From assembly GCA_007570785.1 (NCBI GenBank), contig ML664152.1, forward strand, positions 1,736,911-1,800,910: a DNA stretch of 64,000 bases, written 5' to 3'. Made by a program: the position numbers and the translations under genes. The DNA is from Antilocapra americana. Lineage: Eukaryota > Chordata > Mammalia > Artiodactyla > Antilocapridae. A model generated the notes under the pieces. The model was given only the letters and a program-made list of their open reading frames with translations. It was not told where the DNA came from and made no database searches. Positions within the stretch are counted from its first letter, which is position 1. Every line of letters starts with the position of its first letter. Shown in pieces: positions 11,385 through 23,104 of this stretch.

Positions 11385-11624
11385 CTACTCACCTTTCCTC
11401 TCCGAGCGTCTCCTGCGCCTCCTCTTACACTGGCGGCCCCTGATGCTGAGGACGGTCCCCATAGTCAGGGTCCCCATGATGAGCAAGCAAGCCCAGGGCA
11501 GCCCAGCCCTAGTCTGGCCCCGCAGCCACTGGGGTGGACGCCCAGCCAACCCTCGGAGCCGCACGGCTGCGACGGCCACCCGGGGACACGTGGGAGGGCG
11601 GCTCCTCCCCCGCCCCAGGCTCAC
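11385..11624 (-). other. Exon-like minus-strand frame with a hydrophobic segment and splice donor
   Basis: The minus-strand frame encodes a hydrophobic run (A-C-L-L-I-M-G-T-L-T-M-G-T-V-L-S-I) followed at once by a very basic stretch (R-G-R-Q-C-K then six arginines), as at a membrane/cytosol boundary. Next comes a consensus donor: the complement of about 11386-11395 reads AAAG/GTGAGT. A plausible acceptor (CCACCCCAG, complement of about 11528-11536) would bound an exon of about 135 bases, open in this frame only. I recognise no protein. The region is GC-rich and this could be chance; it could also be one exon of a gene lying mostly outside the window. Confidence 0.25.
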
Positions 11625-11964
11625 TCCTCAGAGGCAGGCAGAGGGGCCACCAGCTGGAGGGTGACCCAGGACCCTCAGCCCTGAAACACAGGCAGGGACG
11701 TGACCCTGAAAGGGGAGGAGAGACATGCTCTCCCCGGCAAACAGAATCCTAACTGAAAAAGCCCAGCATCTTCAAATCAGACAGAACCCTCAAGTAATGA
11801 AGCAGAACTGCCAGGAGACCAGTTCACAAAACACACTGTACAAAGTAACACTGCCAGGCAGCACCACACAGGGGCCAGGACCCCATTTCCTAGGGACACC
11901 GCCGCCAACCTGCATGCGGCAGCCAGGCCAGGCAGTGCCATTCGCCCCTTCCCATGTGGCCGGG

Positions 11965-12495
11965 CGCACAGGCACATGCGCACACACACAGAGCTACATA
12001 TCTGTGCGCGGGTGCAGAGACATACAGTTACACACTCACAGAGCTACATACCCACTCACGCATGCACATACACAGTTACACACAGTTACCCACGCGTGCA
12101 TGCACACAGTTACATACAGTTATACACCCACGTGTGCATGCACACAGTTACACAGTTACACACACAGCTACACACCCATGCATGCGTGCACAGACACAGT
12201 TACACACACAGTTACACAGTTACACACCCATACACGCAGTTACATACCCACGCGTGTGTGCAGTTACACACACAGTTAGTTACACACCCATGTGCACATG
12301 CAGTTACAGTTATACACCCATGCGCGTACAGTTACACAGTTATACACCCACACACGTGCACAGTTACACACACACAGTTACAGTTACACATGCATGCATG
12401 CACAGTTACACACACAGTTACACACCCATGTGCTTGTGCACATACACAGAGTTTTAAACACACACACACAGAGTTATACACACACACAGAGGCAC
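11965..12495 (+). repeat. Long CA-rich compound minisatellite (CACAGTTACACAC)n
   Basis: About 530 bases of imperfect tandem units built from CACAGTTACACAC, CAGTTATACACCCA and CATGCATGCA blocks. Long frames run through it in several phases (His/Thr/Tyr-rich); these are repeat effects. The high alternating purine-pyrimidine content suits Z-DNA formation and length polymorphism. Confidence 0.92.
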
Positions 12496-13449
12496 ATGTC
12501 AGGGCACGGGACCTGCACTTGGGCTGGCCCAGCACAACCCACAACCTTGGCCCCCCTCATCCAGACAGGCTGTGTAGGCACTCTCTCACGTCTAGGGGCC
12601 CTGTCCTTGGAACAAAAGGCAGCTGCAGCCGGGAGGATGTGAATGGCAGAGTCCTTCAGCCAAAGAAAAGTCAATCAATGTGTCAAACTCTTCTTTTCAA
12701 CATGACTGACTGTGTCTTGCAAAGAAAAAAAAATGTTCCCCTCCCGGTAATGCCAGCATCCCTTTTGTAATTTAGTATTCCAAAGGTGCACACGAATTAA
12801 CGCTGGATTCACCAACTGCAGGCAAAGCTGAGTCACGTCTTGTCACATCAAGCAGCTCCTATTACCTGAGACTTGTGGGTGCGCCCATCCAAATGTGCCC
12901 CACAGAAGAGGCTGCCCTGCAAAGCCCCCTCCCCAAGGCTCTAGGCAGTGAACAGAACCCACCCCGCCCTGGGGTGGGGGGACCAGGGGCAAACCCAAGC
13001 GGTGTGCCGGCTTGCTGGGCAGAGCCCAGGCACTGTCTCCAGCCTCAGGCACAGCCGTTCCTGTGGCTGAGGGAAACGTTCACGCTAGCTCTGCTTTCCA
13101 GGACTCTGTCTTGGTATTTTTCCACGTGGCATCCATACACCACACAGCACATTACTTTAACTATATTTTCTTTTTGTTGATGCTCTGGCATGGGGAGAGG
13201 CCTTGCTGACCCCAAGAGAGACTGCTCCTCCCCAATGAGCCAATTCTCAGAGACAGCACAGGGCTCAGCCAGGAGCAGTGCAAACCCCAGTGCCCACCAC
13301 CATCCAACCTCTCCCCAGGCCCCTCTGCCTCACCCCAAAGCCCTCAGGCAAGGACCAGGCCACCAGAAGCCGCTGTTTCAGCCCAGAGCCTATCAGTACA
13401 ACCCAAACTGGTCAGTCCTGCGTGGTTGACTCTGCCCTGCCTTCCTGTT
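12496..13449. other. GC-rich unassigned sequence
   Basis: Unique-looking sequence between the CA-rich repeat and BovB. No gene or repeat recognised. Confidence 0.35.
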
Positions 13450-15265
13450 CCCATGTTGTTATTCAGTTGCTAACACCACAAAGTTGTTTCCGACTCTGCA
13501 ACCCCATCGACTGTAGCAAGCCAGGCTTCCCTGTCCTTCACTATCTTCTGGAGTTTGCTCAAATTCATGTCCATTGAGTCGGTGATGCCATCCAATCATC
13601 TCATCCTGTGTCATCCCCTTCTCCTGCCTTCAATCTTTTTCAGCATCAAGGTTTTTTCCAATGAGTCGGCTCTTTGCATCAGGTAGCCAAAGTACTGGAG
13701 CTTCAGCTTCACCATCAGTCCTTCCAATGAATATTCAGGGTTGATTTCCTTTAGGATTGACAGCTTTGACCTCCTTGATGTCCAAGGGACTCTCAAGAGT
13801 CTTCTCCAATACCACAGTTCAAAAGCATCAATTCTTTGGTGCTCAGCCTTCTTTATGATCCACCTCTCACATCCTATATGACTACTAGAAAACCATAATT
13901 TCAACTATATGGAACTTGGTAGGCAAAGTGATGTCGCTATTTTTTAATACACTGTCTAGGATCGTCATAACTTTTCTTCTAACAAGCAAATGTCTTTTAA
14001 TTTCATAGCTGCAGTCACTGTCCGCAGCAATTTTGAAACCCAAGAAAAGAAAATGTGTCACTGTATCCACTTTTCCCCCAGCTATTAGGCATAAGTGATG
14101 GGACCGGATGTCATGATCCTAGTTTTTGAATGTTGAGTTTTAAGCTCTTTCACCCTCATCAAGAAGTTATTTAGTTCTTCTTCCCTTTCTGCTATTACAG
14201 TAGTATCATTTGCATATCTGAGGTTGCTATTTCTCCTGGAAATCTTGATTCCAGCTTGTGATTCATCCAGCATGGTATTTCACGTGATGTACTCTTGTGG
14301 CTCAGCTGGTAAAGAATCTGCCTGCAATGTGGGAGACCTGGGTTCCACCCCTGGGTTGGGAAGATCCCCTGGAGAAGGAATGGCTACCCACTCCAGTATT
14401 CTGGCCTGGAGAACTCCATGGACTGTATAGTCCATGGGGTCACAAAGAGTTGGACACAACTGAGCAACTTTCACTCACTCACTCTGCACAGAAGTTAAAT
14501 TATCAGGGTGACGATGTACAGCCTTGACGTATGTACTCTTCTCCCAATTTGGAACCAGTCCATTGTTCCGTGTCTGGTTCTAACTGCTGCTTTTTGACCT
14601 GCACACAAATTTCTTCAGGAGATGAGTAAGGTGGTCTAGTATTACATCTCTTTAAGAATTTTACACAGTTTGCTATGATTCACACAGAAAAAAAGGCTTT
14701 ATCATAGTCAATGAAACAGAAGTAGATTTTTTTTGGAATTTTCTTGCTTTTTCTATGATCCAACGCATGTTGGCAATTAGATTTTGGTTCCTCTGCCTTT
14801 TCTAAATCCAGCCTGTACATCTAGAAGTTTTTGGTTCACATTCTATTGAAGCGTAACTTGAAGGATTTTGAGCATTATCTTGCTAGCATGTGAAATGAGT
14901 GCAATTGTGCAGTAGTTTGAACACTCTTTGGCATTCCCTTTCTTTGAGATTGGAATGAAAACTGACCTTTTCCAGTCCTGTGGCTCTATTGCTGCATTTT
15001 CCAAATTTGCTGGCATATTGAGTACAGCACTTTAACAGCATCATCTTTTAGGATTTGAAATAGCTCAGCTGGAATTCCATCACCTCCACTAGCTTTGTTT
15101 GTAGTGATGCCTCCTAAGACCCACTTGACTTAGCACTCCAGATGCCTGACTCAAGGTCTGTGATCACACCATTATGGATATCTGGGTCATTAAGATATTT
15201 TTCATATAGTTCTTCTGTGTATTCTGGCCACTTCTTAATATCTTCTGCTTCTGTTAGCTGTCTCC
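13450..15265 (-). mobile_element. BovB (RTE) LINE, 5'-truncated, split by a SINE
   Basis: The longest BovB copy here. Its 3' end is at about 13450 and the element reads leftwards from about 15265. The minus strand carries reverse-transcriptase motifs: at about 14200-14225 it reads L-R-Y-A-N-D-T, so the YADD active site has become YAND, and further motifs follow to about 15250. A Bov-tA SINE interrupts it at 14287-14475. Stops and frameshifts are frequent. Upstream of 15265 the usual BovB sequence is absent. Confidence 0.93.
14287..14475 (+). mobile_element. Bov-tA SINE nested in BovB
   Basis: The head is slightly truncated (starts in TGTGGCTCAGCTGG). A and B boxes and the Bov-A body are present, ending in TTTCACTCACTCACT. 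BovB sequence resumes immediately (GCACAGAAGTTAAAT). A short imperfect duplication (TGTACTCT / CTCACTCT) flanks it. Confidence 0.93.
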
Positions 15266-17399
15266 ATGGAAACTCCCCAAAAGGCCTTCTCACTGCCTTA
15301 TTCCTCCAGACCCCAGTGGGTGCTACCATGTTCTGCAGGGCATGTGTGCAGCCAGGCCTCCCCAGGGCACCCACTGCTCATGATGATCCCGTGGGTGCAA
15401 GAGGACATAGTTTGATTCTCAAGACACCTGGTGTGATGACACTGAGTCCATTTAGGTTCCTTCCAACCAAAGGGCATGTAACAGTCTATGAGACACAAGG
15501 GCAAGCTAGCTTCCTACAAGCATGTGCACAAGCCCACTTCACACCCGCTCGACATTTATACCAAGATGCAGGCAAAGTGGCAGGTACATGCGTACAGCCT
15601 TCACTTCATAAACTGAGAGCTTGCTTCTTCTCATCAGACGACACGACCCAATGAACAACGACTCTTCATCAAGTGATAAATGCCATGTTCTCAAGAGTAA
15701 GTGTGAGGTAGAACCCACCAGAACGACAAGGTGAGTGGGGCTCTGACCATGCTGAGCCTGTGGCTGTGGTCAGGTGGGGCCCTCAAGGAGACCCATGCTT
15801 CTCTCTGCATCTTAATTTATCTCAGAGCCACTCCACACCAAGTCCCCAGAGGTGAAGTTATGACCTCTCTCTGCATCTATCATATTCCTCTTTCTTCCCA
15901 CTTCTTCTTCCACCTTTAGGATTATTTCAGAGAAGCATAAAAATAGAATTCCCATGTTTATGAAAATCAAGAAATTGAAAGCAGAATGGCACTGATTTGC
16001 TGTTTTAGATAGGGATTCCAGAACCATTAAATTAACAGTTTATAATCTAAAAAAAAAAAATAGCTCAAAGCTCCTTTTCTAATTTTAAAAATATATCAAT
16101 TTTGGACTTCAGCTGTCACATCTTTGCCAGTTAGTAACTACTGACTTCCAAGAGAAAGTCATAAATACCCAGACTCCATTTAGCATCTGACATTCCTGGT
16201 ATCTAACTCACTTTATTTTTATCTAGGTCCTAGAGTAAAGACACCAAAATTTAATGTTCCTAGACTATTAATCTAGAACAAGACTCTTGAAAACTATTTT
16301 TCTACTCTTACAAGAAGGAAAGAAAAGTTTATTCTATTAGAATTCTAAACCCTCTAAATGAGTCAGTTATTCATTAGTTACTCATATATAATCAGGACAT
16401 GGGAAATTGTAACAGTACTTGATTTAATATTAGTATTATGGCATCTCAGAAATATTTCTCAATAAGAAAAGCAGCACTCACTCACTCACTCGTCTGACAG
16501 GCCTCTGGGGAGGAGTGGGCGTGGGGCAAGGCTGAGGAGGCAGACATGGCAGGAGGCCAGTGCCAACAGCCCCAGCGGCTCCGGGCCCGAGTGGACGAGG
16601 TGAGAAACAGCCAGATTCCACACAGTGGAGTGGAGCAGCACAGCAGGCAGGCCAGACTGATGGCTCGGGTCTGGGGCAAAAGAGAAAAGACACCTGGCTT
16701 TCAGCCTGAGAGCCCAGGAGGACGGAGCTGCTGAGCTCAGAGGCCTGGGGGTGGAGATGGGGATGGGTCACTGGGAGTTCACTCTGATGTGCCAAGCTGG
16801 AGATGAGGTCGTCCCCCAGAAGATGTGGGGGGACCCAGGGTCTGAGTACAGAGAGCAAGAGAAAGGTCTGGGCTGGAGACTCAGGTGTGGGACTCACCTA
16901 CCCAGAGAGGAGGTGGGAATCTTGAGTGTGGATGTGATACATGCTGCTGCTGGGCGGTTAGGAGAGGGAGCAGCCATGAGGTGGTGTGCATAGGACAGGT
17001 TTACCCAATGACCATCACCTGTCAGTCACCACCCATGCTTTAGCTCACTTAAACATCACCAAATCTTAGTAAAGAAGACTGCAATGACCGCAGGAGGGGC
17101 AGCCTGCACACAGCCACCATCTGTTTCACGACCAGCAGGGATGCCAGTCGAGCCTCTGTGAGGGGAACTGTGCAGTGCGCAACCTGCAGCCATGACTATA
17201 GCATAGGGGTCTCCCTGCCGAAGCCCTGCTCTACCTCCTACCAGCCTGGGTCCACAGGAACTTCTCACCCTCCTGGCTCCTAGGTGACAGTGAAGGTTCC
17301 CTCGGGCTTGCTGAGGAGACCAAGTGAGGACAGTGTGCAGGGCAGGGCAGGGGCCCCTCAGCTTTAGCTGCTCTTGTATTAGCAGCACAGTCTTATAGA
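15266..17399. other. Unassigned sequence
   Basis: About 2.1 kb. To about 15700 and again 16470-17390 it is GC-rich with chance frames; 15950-16470 is AT-rich. A GTGAG donor-like site lies near 16592 after an open frame, without other exon evidence. No gene recognised. Confidence 0.35.
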
Positions 17400-17510
17400 G
17401 GAGCTTGCCAGCTGGAGAGGCTAAGTGACCTGTCACAACTGGGCAGGCAGCAGAACCCTGTTTAGAACCCAGGACATGTCTAGCTCAGACCCAGCACTTC
17501 AACCTCTGCA
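17400..17510 (-). mobile_element. MIR SINE remnant
   Basis: The order GAGAGGCTAAGTGACCTG, then CAGGCAGCAGAACC, then TTTAGAACCCAGGACATG follows the reverse of a mammalian-wide MIR. Strongly diverged. Confidence 0.5.
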
Positions 17511-17889
17511 ACACAGCCAACACAGCTAAAGTGCAGCCACTCAAGTTTACTTTTTTAGTATGTTAAGATTCTACAGTATTGTCAAAATGACATGCATATA
17601 TTTCCTTAACATTGCACATTTCTACTTTCTATGACAGAACAGTTTCAAGCAGACTAAGGTGAGTGTAGATGTCAATCTACTTGCAACATTGCTCTACTCA
17701 ATTAAGATCATGGATTCAAGTAAGCTTTTTCCATTTTCTTTTAAAGTGACTTTATCAAGGAACTTTGGATTAAAATAAAAATCTACACAGCTCAAAAAGT
17801 AAAGCGAGTATTGAATTCGGAAAAAAAAAAGGAGGGGGAGACACTTGAATTGAAATTAGGCCCTGAAATTAGTTCCAATAGCCAATCAC

Positions 17890-18460
17890 GGTAGACAGTG
17901 ACTGCGGCAGTGATATTAAAAGATGTTTGCTTCTTGGAAGAAAAGCTATGACAAACAGGCAGCATATTAAAAAACGGAGACATCTCTTGGCCAACAAAGG
18001 CCCTTATAGTCAAGGTTATGGTTTTTCCAGTAGTCATGTATGAATGTGAGAGCTGGACCATAAAGAAGGCTGAACGCTGAAGAACTGATGCTTTCCAACT
18101 GTAGTGCTAGAGAAGTCCCTTGCTTGAGAGTCCCTTGTACTGCAGATCAAACCAGTCAATCCTAAAGGAAATCAACCCTGAATATTAACTGGAAGGCCTG
18201 ATGCTCAAGCTGAAGCTCCAATTCTTTGGCTACCTGATGGCAAGAGTCAACTCTTTGGAAAAGACCCTGATGCTGGCAAAGACTGAGGTCAGGAGAAGGG
18301 GGTGATAGATGAGATGGCTGGATGGCATCACTGACTCAGTGGACATGAGTTTGAGCAAGACAGTACTCAAGATCCGGGAGACAGTGGAGGACAGGAGCCT
18401 GGTGTGCTGCCATTCATGGGGTTGCAAAGAATTGGACACAACTGAGCAACTGAACGAAGT
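17890..18460 (+). mobile_element. BovB LINE 3'-end fragment
   Basis: Plus-strand BovB 3' region, recognised from GTAGTCATGTATGAATGTGA, GAAATCAACCCTGAATATT and GGTTGCAAAGAATTGGACAC. Frames are broken. The 5' edge is approximate because it is AT-rich and decayed. Confidence 0.9.
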
Positions 18461-18744
18461 CACCTATAGCAAGAAAGTAGCCACAGATGGTGGTAGGCAG
18501 ATGGCTCCAGTGTTCCATGGATGACAGAGGTGATCCACAAGTGGCCATGGTGGCCCGTGGGTGAGTGCCTGCAGCAGAGGCCATCTCAATCCCAAGAGGC
18601 TTGGGCTGTGCAGCGAGAGCTCAGACACCTAGCTAAAGATGAGAGGAAAGTCTGAAATAAACACTGCCATCAAGTCTGAATATAAATTTGAAGCTAAACT
18701 GAGTATACAATTGATAGTCGTGATTAGATAGCTATTTTTTTCTC
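18461..18744. other. Unassigned sequence
   Basis: Sequence between BovB and a LINE-1 3' end. Nothing recognised. Confidence 0.3.
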
Positions 18745-18865
18745 TATTGTATATTTTTTAAATTTATTTATTTTTTAATTGAAGGATAACTGCTTTACAG
18801 AATTTTTTTGTTTTCTGTCAAACATCAACATGAATCAGTCATAAGTATACATATATGTATGCTTT
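18745..18865 (-). mobile_element. LINE-1 3' UTR fragment (antisense)
   Basis: The T-rich start (complement of an A tail) followed by TTTAATTGAAGGATAACTGC and CAAACATCAACATGAATCAG matches the reverse of the ruminant LINE-1 3' UTR as I remember it. Confidence 0.6.
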
Positions 18866-19124
18866 TCTTTAAACATTATTTTTGAAGCATCCTTTAAAAT
18901 GCTTTAGCTATTACTAATTATTAATAACAAACTAGAACATAAACTTTTTGAAATACAAGGTAAATCTGGCTGGTTCTTCAAAGAAGACAGAGTGACTTTG
19001 CTCAATCTAGAGTAGAAAACCTCTGGCCTAGTTAATCTATTTATAAATGATTCCAGGGATGTCATTTTTTAACTGGGTATGTATAGATGAAAGAGCTGAT
19101 GTGAACGTACGTATGTACAAGGAA

Positions 19125-19717
19125 GTTCAGTTCAGTTGCTCAGCCGTGTCTGACTCTTTGTGAGGTATGGACTGCAGCACACCAGGCTTCCCTGTCCATC
19201 ACCAACTCCCAGAGCTTGCTCAAACTCATGTCCATTGAGTTGGTGATGCCATCTAACCATCTCATCCTCTGTCTTCCCCTTCTCCTCCTGCCTTCAATCT
19301 TGCCCATCATTAAGGTCTTTTCCAATGAGTCAGTTCTTTGCATCAAGTGGCCAAAGCATTGGAGCTTCAGCATCTGTCCTTCCAATGAATAGTCAGGACT
19401 AATTTCCTTTAGGATGGACTACTTTGATCTCCATACAGTCCAAGGAACTCTCAACAGTTTTCTCCAACACCACAGTTCAAAAGCATCAATTCTTCGGCGC
19501 TCAGCTTTCTTTATAGTCCTACTCTCACATCCATACATGACTACTGGAAAAACCATTGCCTTGACTAGACGGACCTTTGTTGGCAAAGTAATGTCTCTGC
19601 TTTTTAATATGCTGCCTAGGTTGGTCACAGCTTTTCTTCAAAGGAGCGTCTTTTCATTTCATGGCTGCAGTCACCATCTGCAATGATTCTGGAGCCCAAG
19701 AAAAGAAAGTCTGTCAC
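19125..19717 (-). mobile_element. BovB LINE 3'-end fragment
   Basis: Starts at the BovB 3' terminus (CAGTTGCTCAGCCGTGTCTG) and runs leftwards along the element to about 19717. Less diverged than the copies at 1 and 13450. Minus-strand frames keep recognisable RTE C-terminal residues but are short. Confidence 0.93.
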
Positions 19718-21414
19718 AAGGAAAGTACAAGAGGACAAAAATGACCAGATTTGACTAAAAACTTCAGCAAGACTGAAGGGGAAGAAACAACCTGAAGAGA
19801 TCAGAGGCGTGAAAGCCTGGACCCGCAGGTGGCGCCTGAGGCACGCAATTCATGAGCCTGAGGAGCAGACACTAGAGGGGCACACTCAGACCCACGAGAA
19901 GGGAAACACTTCAGGGTGTGAAGAGCCGAATCTGCCACCAAACAGACGCCTTGTGCAAGGAGACGGTGATAAAAGGCAACATTGAAAACCCACATCTTTG
20001 TCAGCAGTGTCACTGAAATCCGTGACTATAGGGCGCCAAGGGAGTTGAGACCAAAGCAGTCTGGTTACTGAGGCAATGAAGCTGGGCTGGAGGGCAGTGG
20101 CCGGTTGTCACCCAGTCTGAGACGGGGTGACCCAGCTCAGCTCCTTCAAGCTGATCACCTACGAAGGTGGGGGCCTAGGAGACCCCGAGTCCTAGGGTGG
20201 GGGCAGCCCGCAGGCCTCACCCCACCTGCAGATCTGTATCCGCAAACTGCCAGGAGGCCCTCAGGACACGTGAGTGTCATCTTGGGCAGACATTCACAGG
20301 GAGGTGTGAGAACAGGTCCCTTACTCGCTCTGGCCCACAGGGATCTCTACTGGTTGGAGTGTGCCTTCATCCCAAAAGTCTAGCACTCTGGGATCGTGTA
20401 GGCAGAATCTGAGCCACGACTTGGAGGCCCTGGATTACACCATGGATCCCGGCTACTGCCTGGCCAGACCTGACCCCCCTCCCCCGGACTGTGTCCTGGT
20501 GCACACTGCTGCTGGGTCAGCCTCAGGAGAGCAAGTGAGGGGGGGGACAGGACAACAGAGTGGGCGTGGGCTTCAATACAGCCTTAGGGCTGCAAGATGC
20601 AGGTTTATGGAAGAGGAATTTTAAACCTTAAGTAGTCACATTATTTCCTCATTTTATGTTGGCAACTCCTCACTAAAGATCAAACATACATACACAAATT
20701 TTGGTTAGTCTTATTAAAATTAGCAATCTGTTACCACACGTTTAGAACTTGAGAGAACAAACTGGGATTTTTTTTTTCTTTTGCCTTTTTTCTTAACTAT
20801 TGCCTATTTGAAATATTAAGCTAAAACAGTAGAACTATAGAATTATGTTACACATAAATAAGAAAAGCAATACTTTTTTAAAGATGAGAACAAATTATGC
20901 AACTGCGCTTTCCAAGTCTGTAACACAGACTCAGTTTATTAGCATAGTTTATCATAAATAATTTGATAAAATTTAATTTATAAATCAGGTTACTCACTAA
21001 ACTAAACCAGCTGTAATTATTCCATGCCATTGTCTCTTGGCTCCTTTAAAACAGTTAAAACAAAGCCAGTGAACCGAAATTTTCAGGCAGACTTTTCCAC
21101 AGAAGTTGGTAACTGGGTTCAGGATGTGAAACAGGCTTTTCTTATCATCTCAGCACGACCCCACAGCGCCACCTACCGTCTGAAGGCGCCCACCTGGGGC
21201 TCTGGGCACACGGGTCAGTGTGGTCTGCCCTCTCCACCACTGTGTCCTGGTGCTCTGTCCGTAGCCGGCAATGACACAGGCCACCACCAACAGACCGGGC
21301 CGCTCTGTGAGGAGGGTGGATGGGGACATCTAAGAGGCCAGAGGGCGCCTCTGGGAGGAAGGAGACACGGTGGTGCTGTGCTAAGTGCACACACTGTCAG
21401 CACACGTCTAACTG
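19718..21414. other. Unassigned sequence
   Basis: GC-rich to about 20600, AT-rich 20630-21020, then mixed. No gene or repeat recognised before the LINE-1 end. Confidence 0.35.
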
Positions 21415-21480
21415 CTCACAGAAAAGTGATTTTTATTGCATGTCAACTATATCTCAATAAAGTCAGCTTTAAAAAAAAAT
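21415..21480 (+). mobile_element. Old LINE-1 3' terminus
   Basis: TTTTATTGCATGTCAACTAT, ATCTCAATAAAG and an A-tract form the typical 3' end of an old LINE-1, including its AATAAA signal. The body upstream is not recognisable. Confidence 0.55.
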
Positions 21481-22554
21481 CCCAGAAAAAAACACAAATT
21501 GTATGAGAAGGTCATCATTCAATTTGAAATAAAATGGAAGGTATGCAGATTTCAAGAAGAAGGAATGAACGGATTCCAAACACGGAATGAATCAGTTGGA
21601 AAAGACTGGAAAGCACAGTCTCTCTCACTAGGACAGCAGAGGACGGTGCTACCAGCTCTCGCTGCTACGGCTAACATACAGCACGAGGAGACCAGGCCAG
21701 GAAGCCGGCAAACTGTCCCAAGCACAGAGCTGTGTCAGGGAGGCCAAGGTCCAAACTCGGGCTGCAGCCACTTCTTATCACCCGCTCCACCGCCCCAGAC
21801 AATGCAAGAATGCAGGAAGAGGGTAACATTGAACAAAAAAGGCATGAACAAATGATAAGGCTAGTTAAAATGCCCCCCATGCCCCCACCCTGACAGTTGC
21901 AGCCCCCTTGGGCCCACCAGGCTGCTGGGATCCTCTCCTGTCCCCAGTCCCCTGCTCCGTGTCCACCTCCCCATGCCATATGCCTAGAAATACACAATGC
22001 TCAGGGCTCCCCACCCCCATGAAGCCTGCAGCCCTGCCTGGAGAGCAGGTCGCCTGCCTCTGCCCCTACTCCTGCCACAGCAGCCGCAGACACCACTCCT
22101 CACTTGCTTCCTGCCCACCCCCAGCCACGGCCGTCCCCCAGGGCTTGGCTGTGCCCAAGTGCCACCAGGAACCACAAGACCTGCCCTGTCCTCTAAGCGG
22201 CTCTGGGCTTTTTTCTTCCAGAATGGGGCCCATGGATATCTCATCACCACTGCCAGCTGCCACCTGACAAACCCCAGGGAGGGATGAGACCACATGGAGC
22301 ATCCCACTTCATGTTCAAAAGGTGGACCACAAACCCAGCAGCGGTCCACAGAGTCCTGGGCACAGTCGAGGTGGTCAGGACACATCAATCTCCTAGAATT
22401 CTCCATGTGCACATAGATTCAGCCTTTCAAATTTTAGAGTGGTAACTACCTAACAAACCCGTCCACAAGAGGGCGAAGCTAGTATTTCTAAAAATCCCTC
22501 TGTGAGGACACAGGGAAGAACACCAGATTTTCCTGTATCTACAACGATCAAGCA
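21481..22554. other. GC-rich unassigned sequence
   Basis: Several overlapping chance frames in Pro/Cys-rich composition. No gene recognised. Confidence 0.35.
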
Positions 22555-22700
22555 ACAGAGGATGGGATGGTCAGATGGCATCACTGATTCAGCGCACAAG
22601 AATCTGATTAAACTCCAGGAGATAATGGAGGACGGAGGAAGCTGGCGAGCTGTAGTCCACGACGTCACAAAGACTTGAACACAACTTAGCGACTAAATAA
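22555..22700 (+). mobile_element. BovB LINE 3' remnant
   Basis: Only the last part of a BovB remains (GATGGCATCACTGATTCAGC, then AGCTGTAGTCCACGACGTCA, then CAACTTAGCGACTAAAT). Diverged by many substitutions. Confidence 0.8.
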
Positions 22701-22892
22701 TGTAAATGAATCTCTTAATTTTTCTTTCACACATCAGTCTTCAGTGTCTGGATCTATTATCTGCTTTGAGTCATGACTAGAGCTCAAAACAGCTAGAAGA
22801 AAATCACCAATTAATCTCTAAGACCAACAACAACCGCACACAACACTGCAAAGGCAATTCAATTTTTATTTACCAAGTTGTACGTTTGACAT

Positions 22893-23104
22893 TGTGCTGG
22901 GCTTAGTTGCTCAGTCGTGTCTGACTCTTTGCAACTCCATGGATGTAGCCCACCAGACTCCTCTGTCCATGGGATTCTCCAGGCAAGAAAACTGGAGTGG
23001 GTTGCCATGTCATCCTCCAGGGGAATCTTCCCAACCCAGGGATCAAACCCAGGTCTCCCGCATTGCAGGCAGATTATTTACTGTCTGAGCCCCCATGGAA
23101 GCCC
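22893..23104 (-). mobile_element. Bov-tA type SINE
   Basis: Minus-strand copy. The complement of about 23035-23050 is the B box, and the tRNA-like head ends at 23104. Confidence 0.93.

Noticed and set aside
11725..12770. Several 100-260 codon His/Thr/Tyr-rich frames
   Set aside because: All run through the CA-rich tandem repeat in different phases; a repeat effect.
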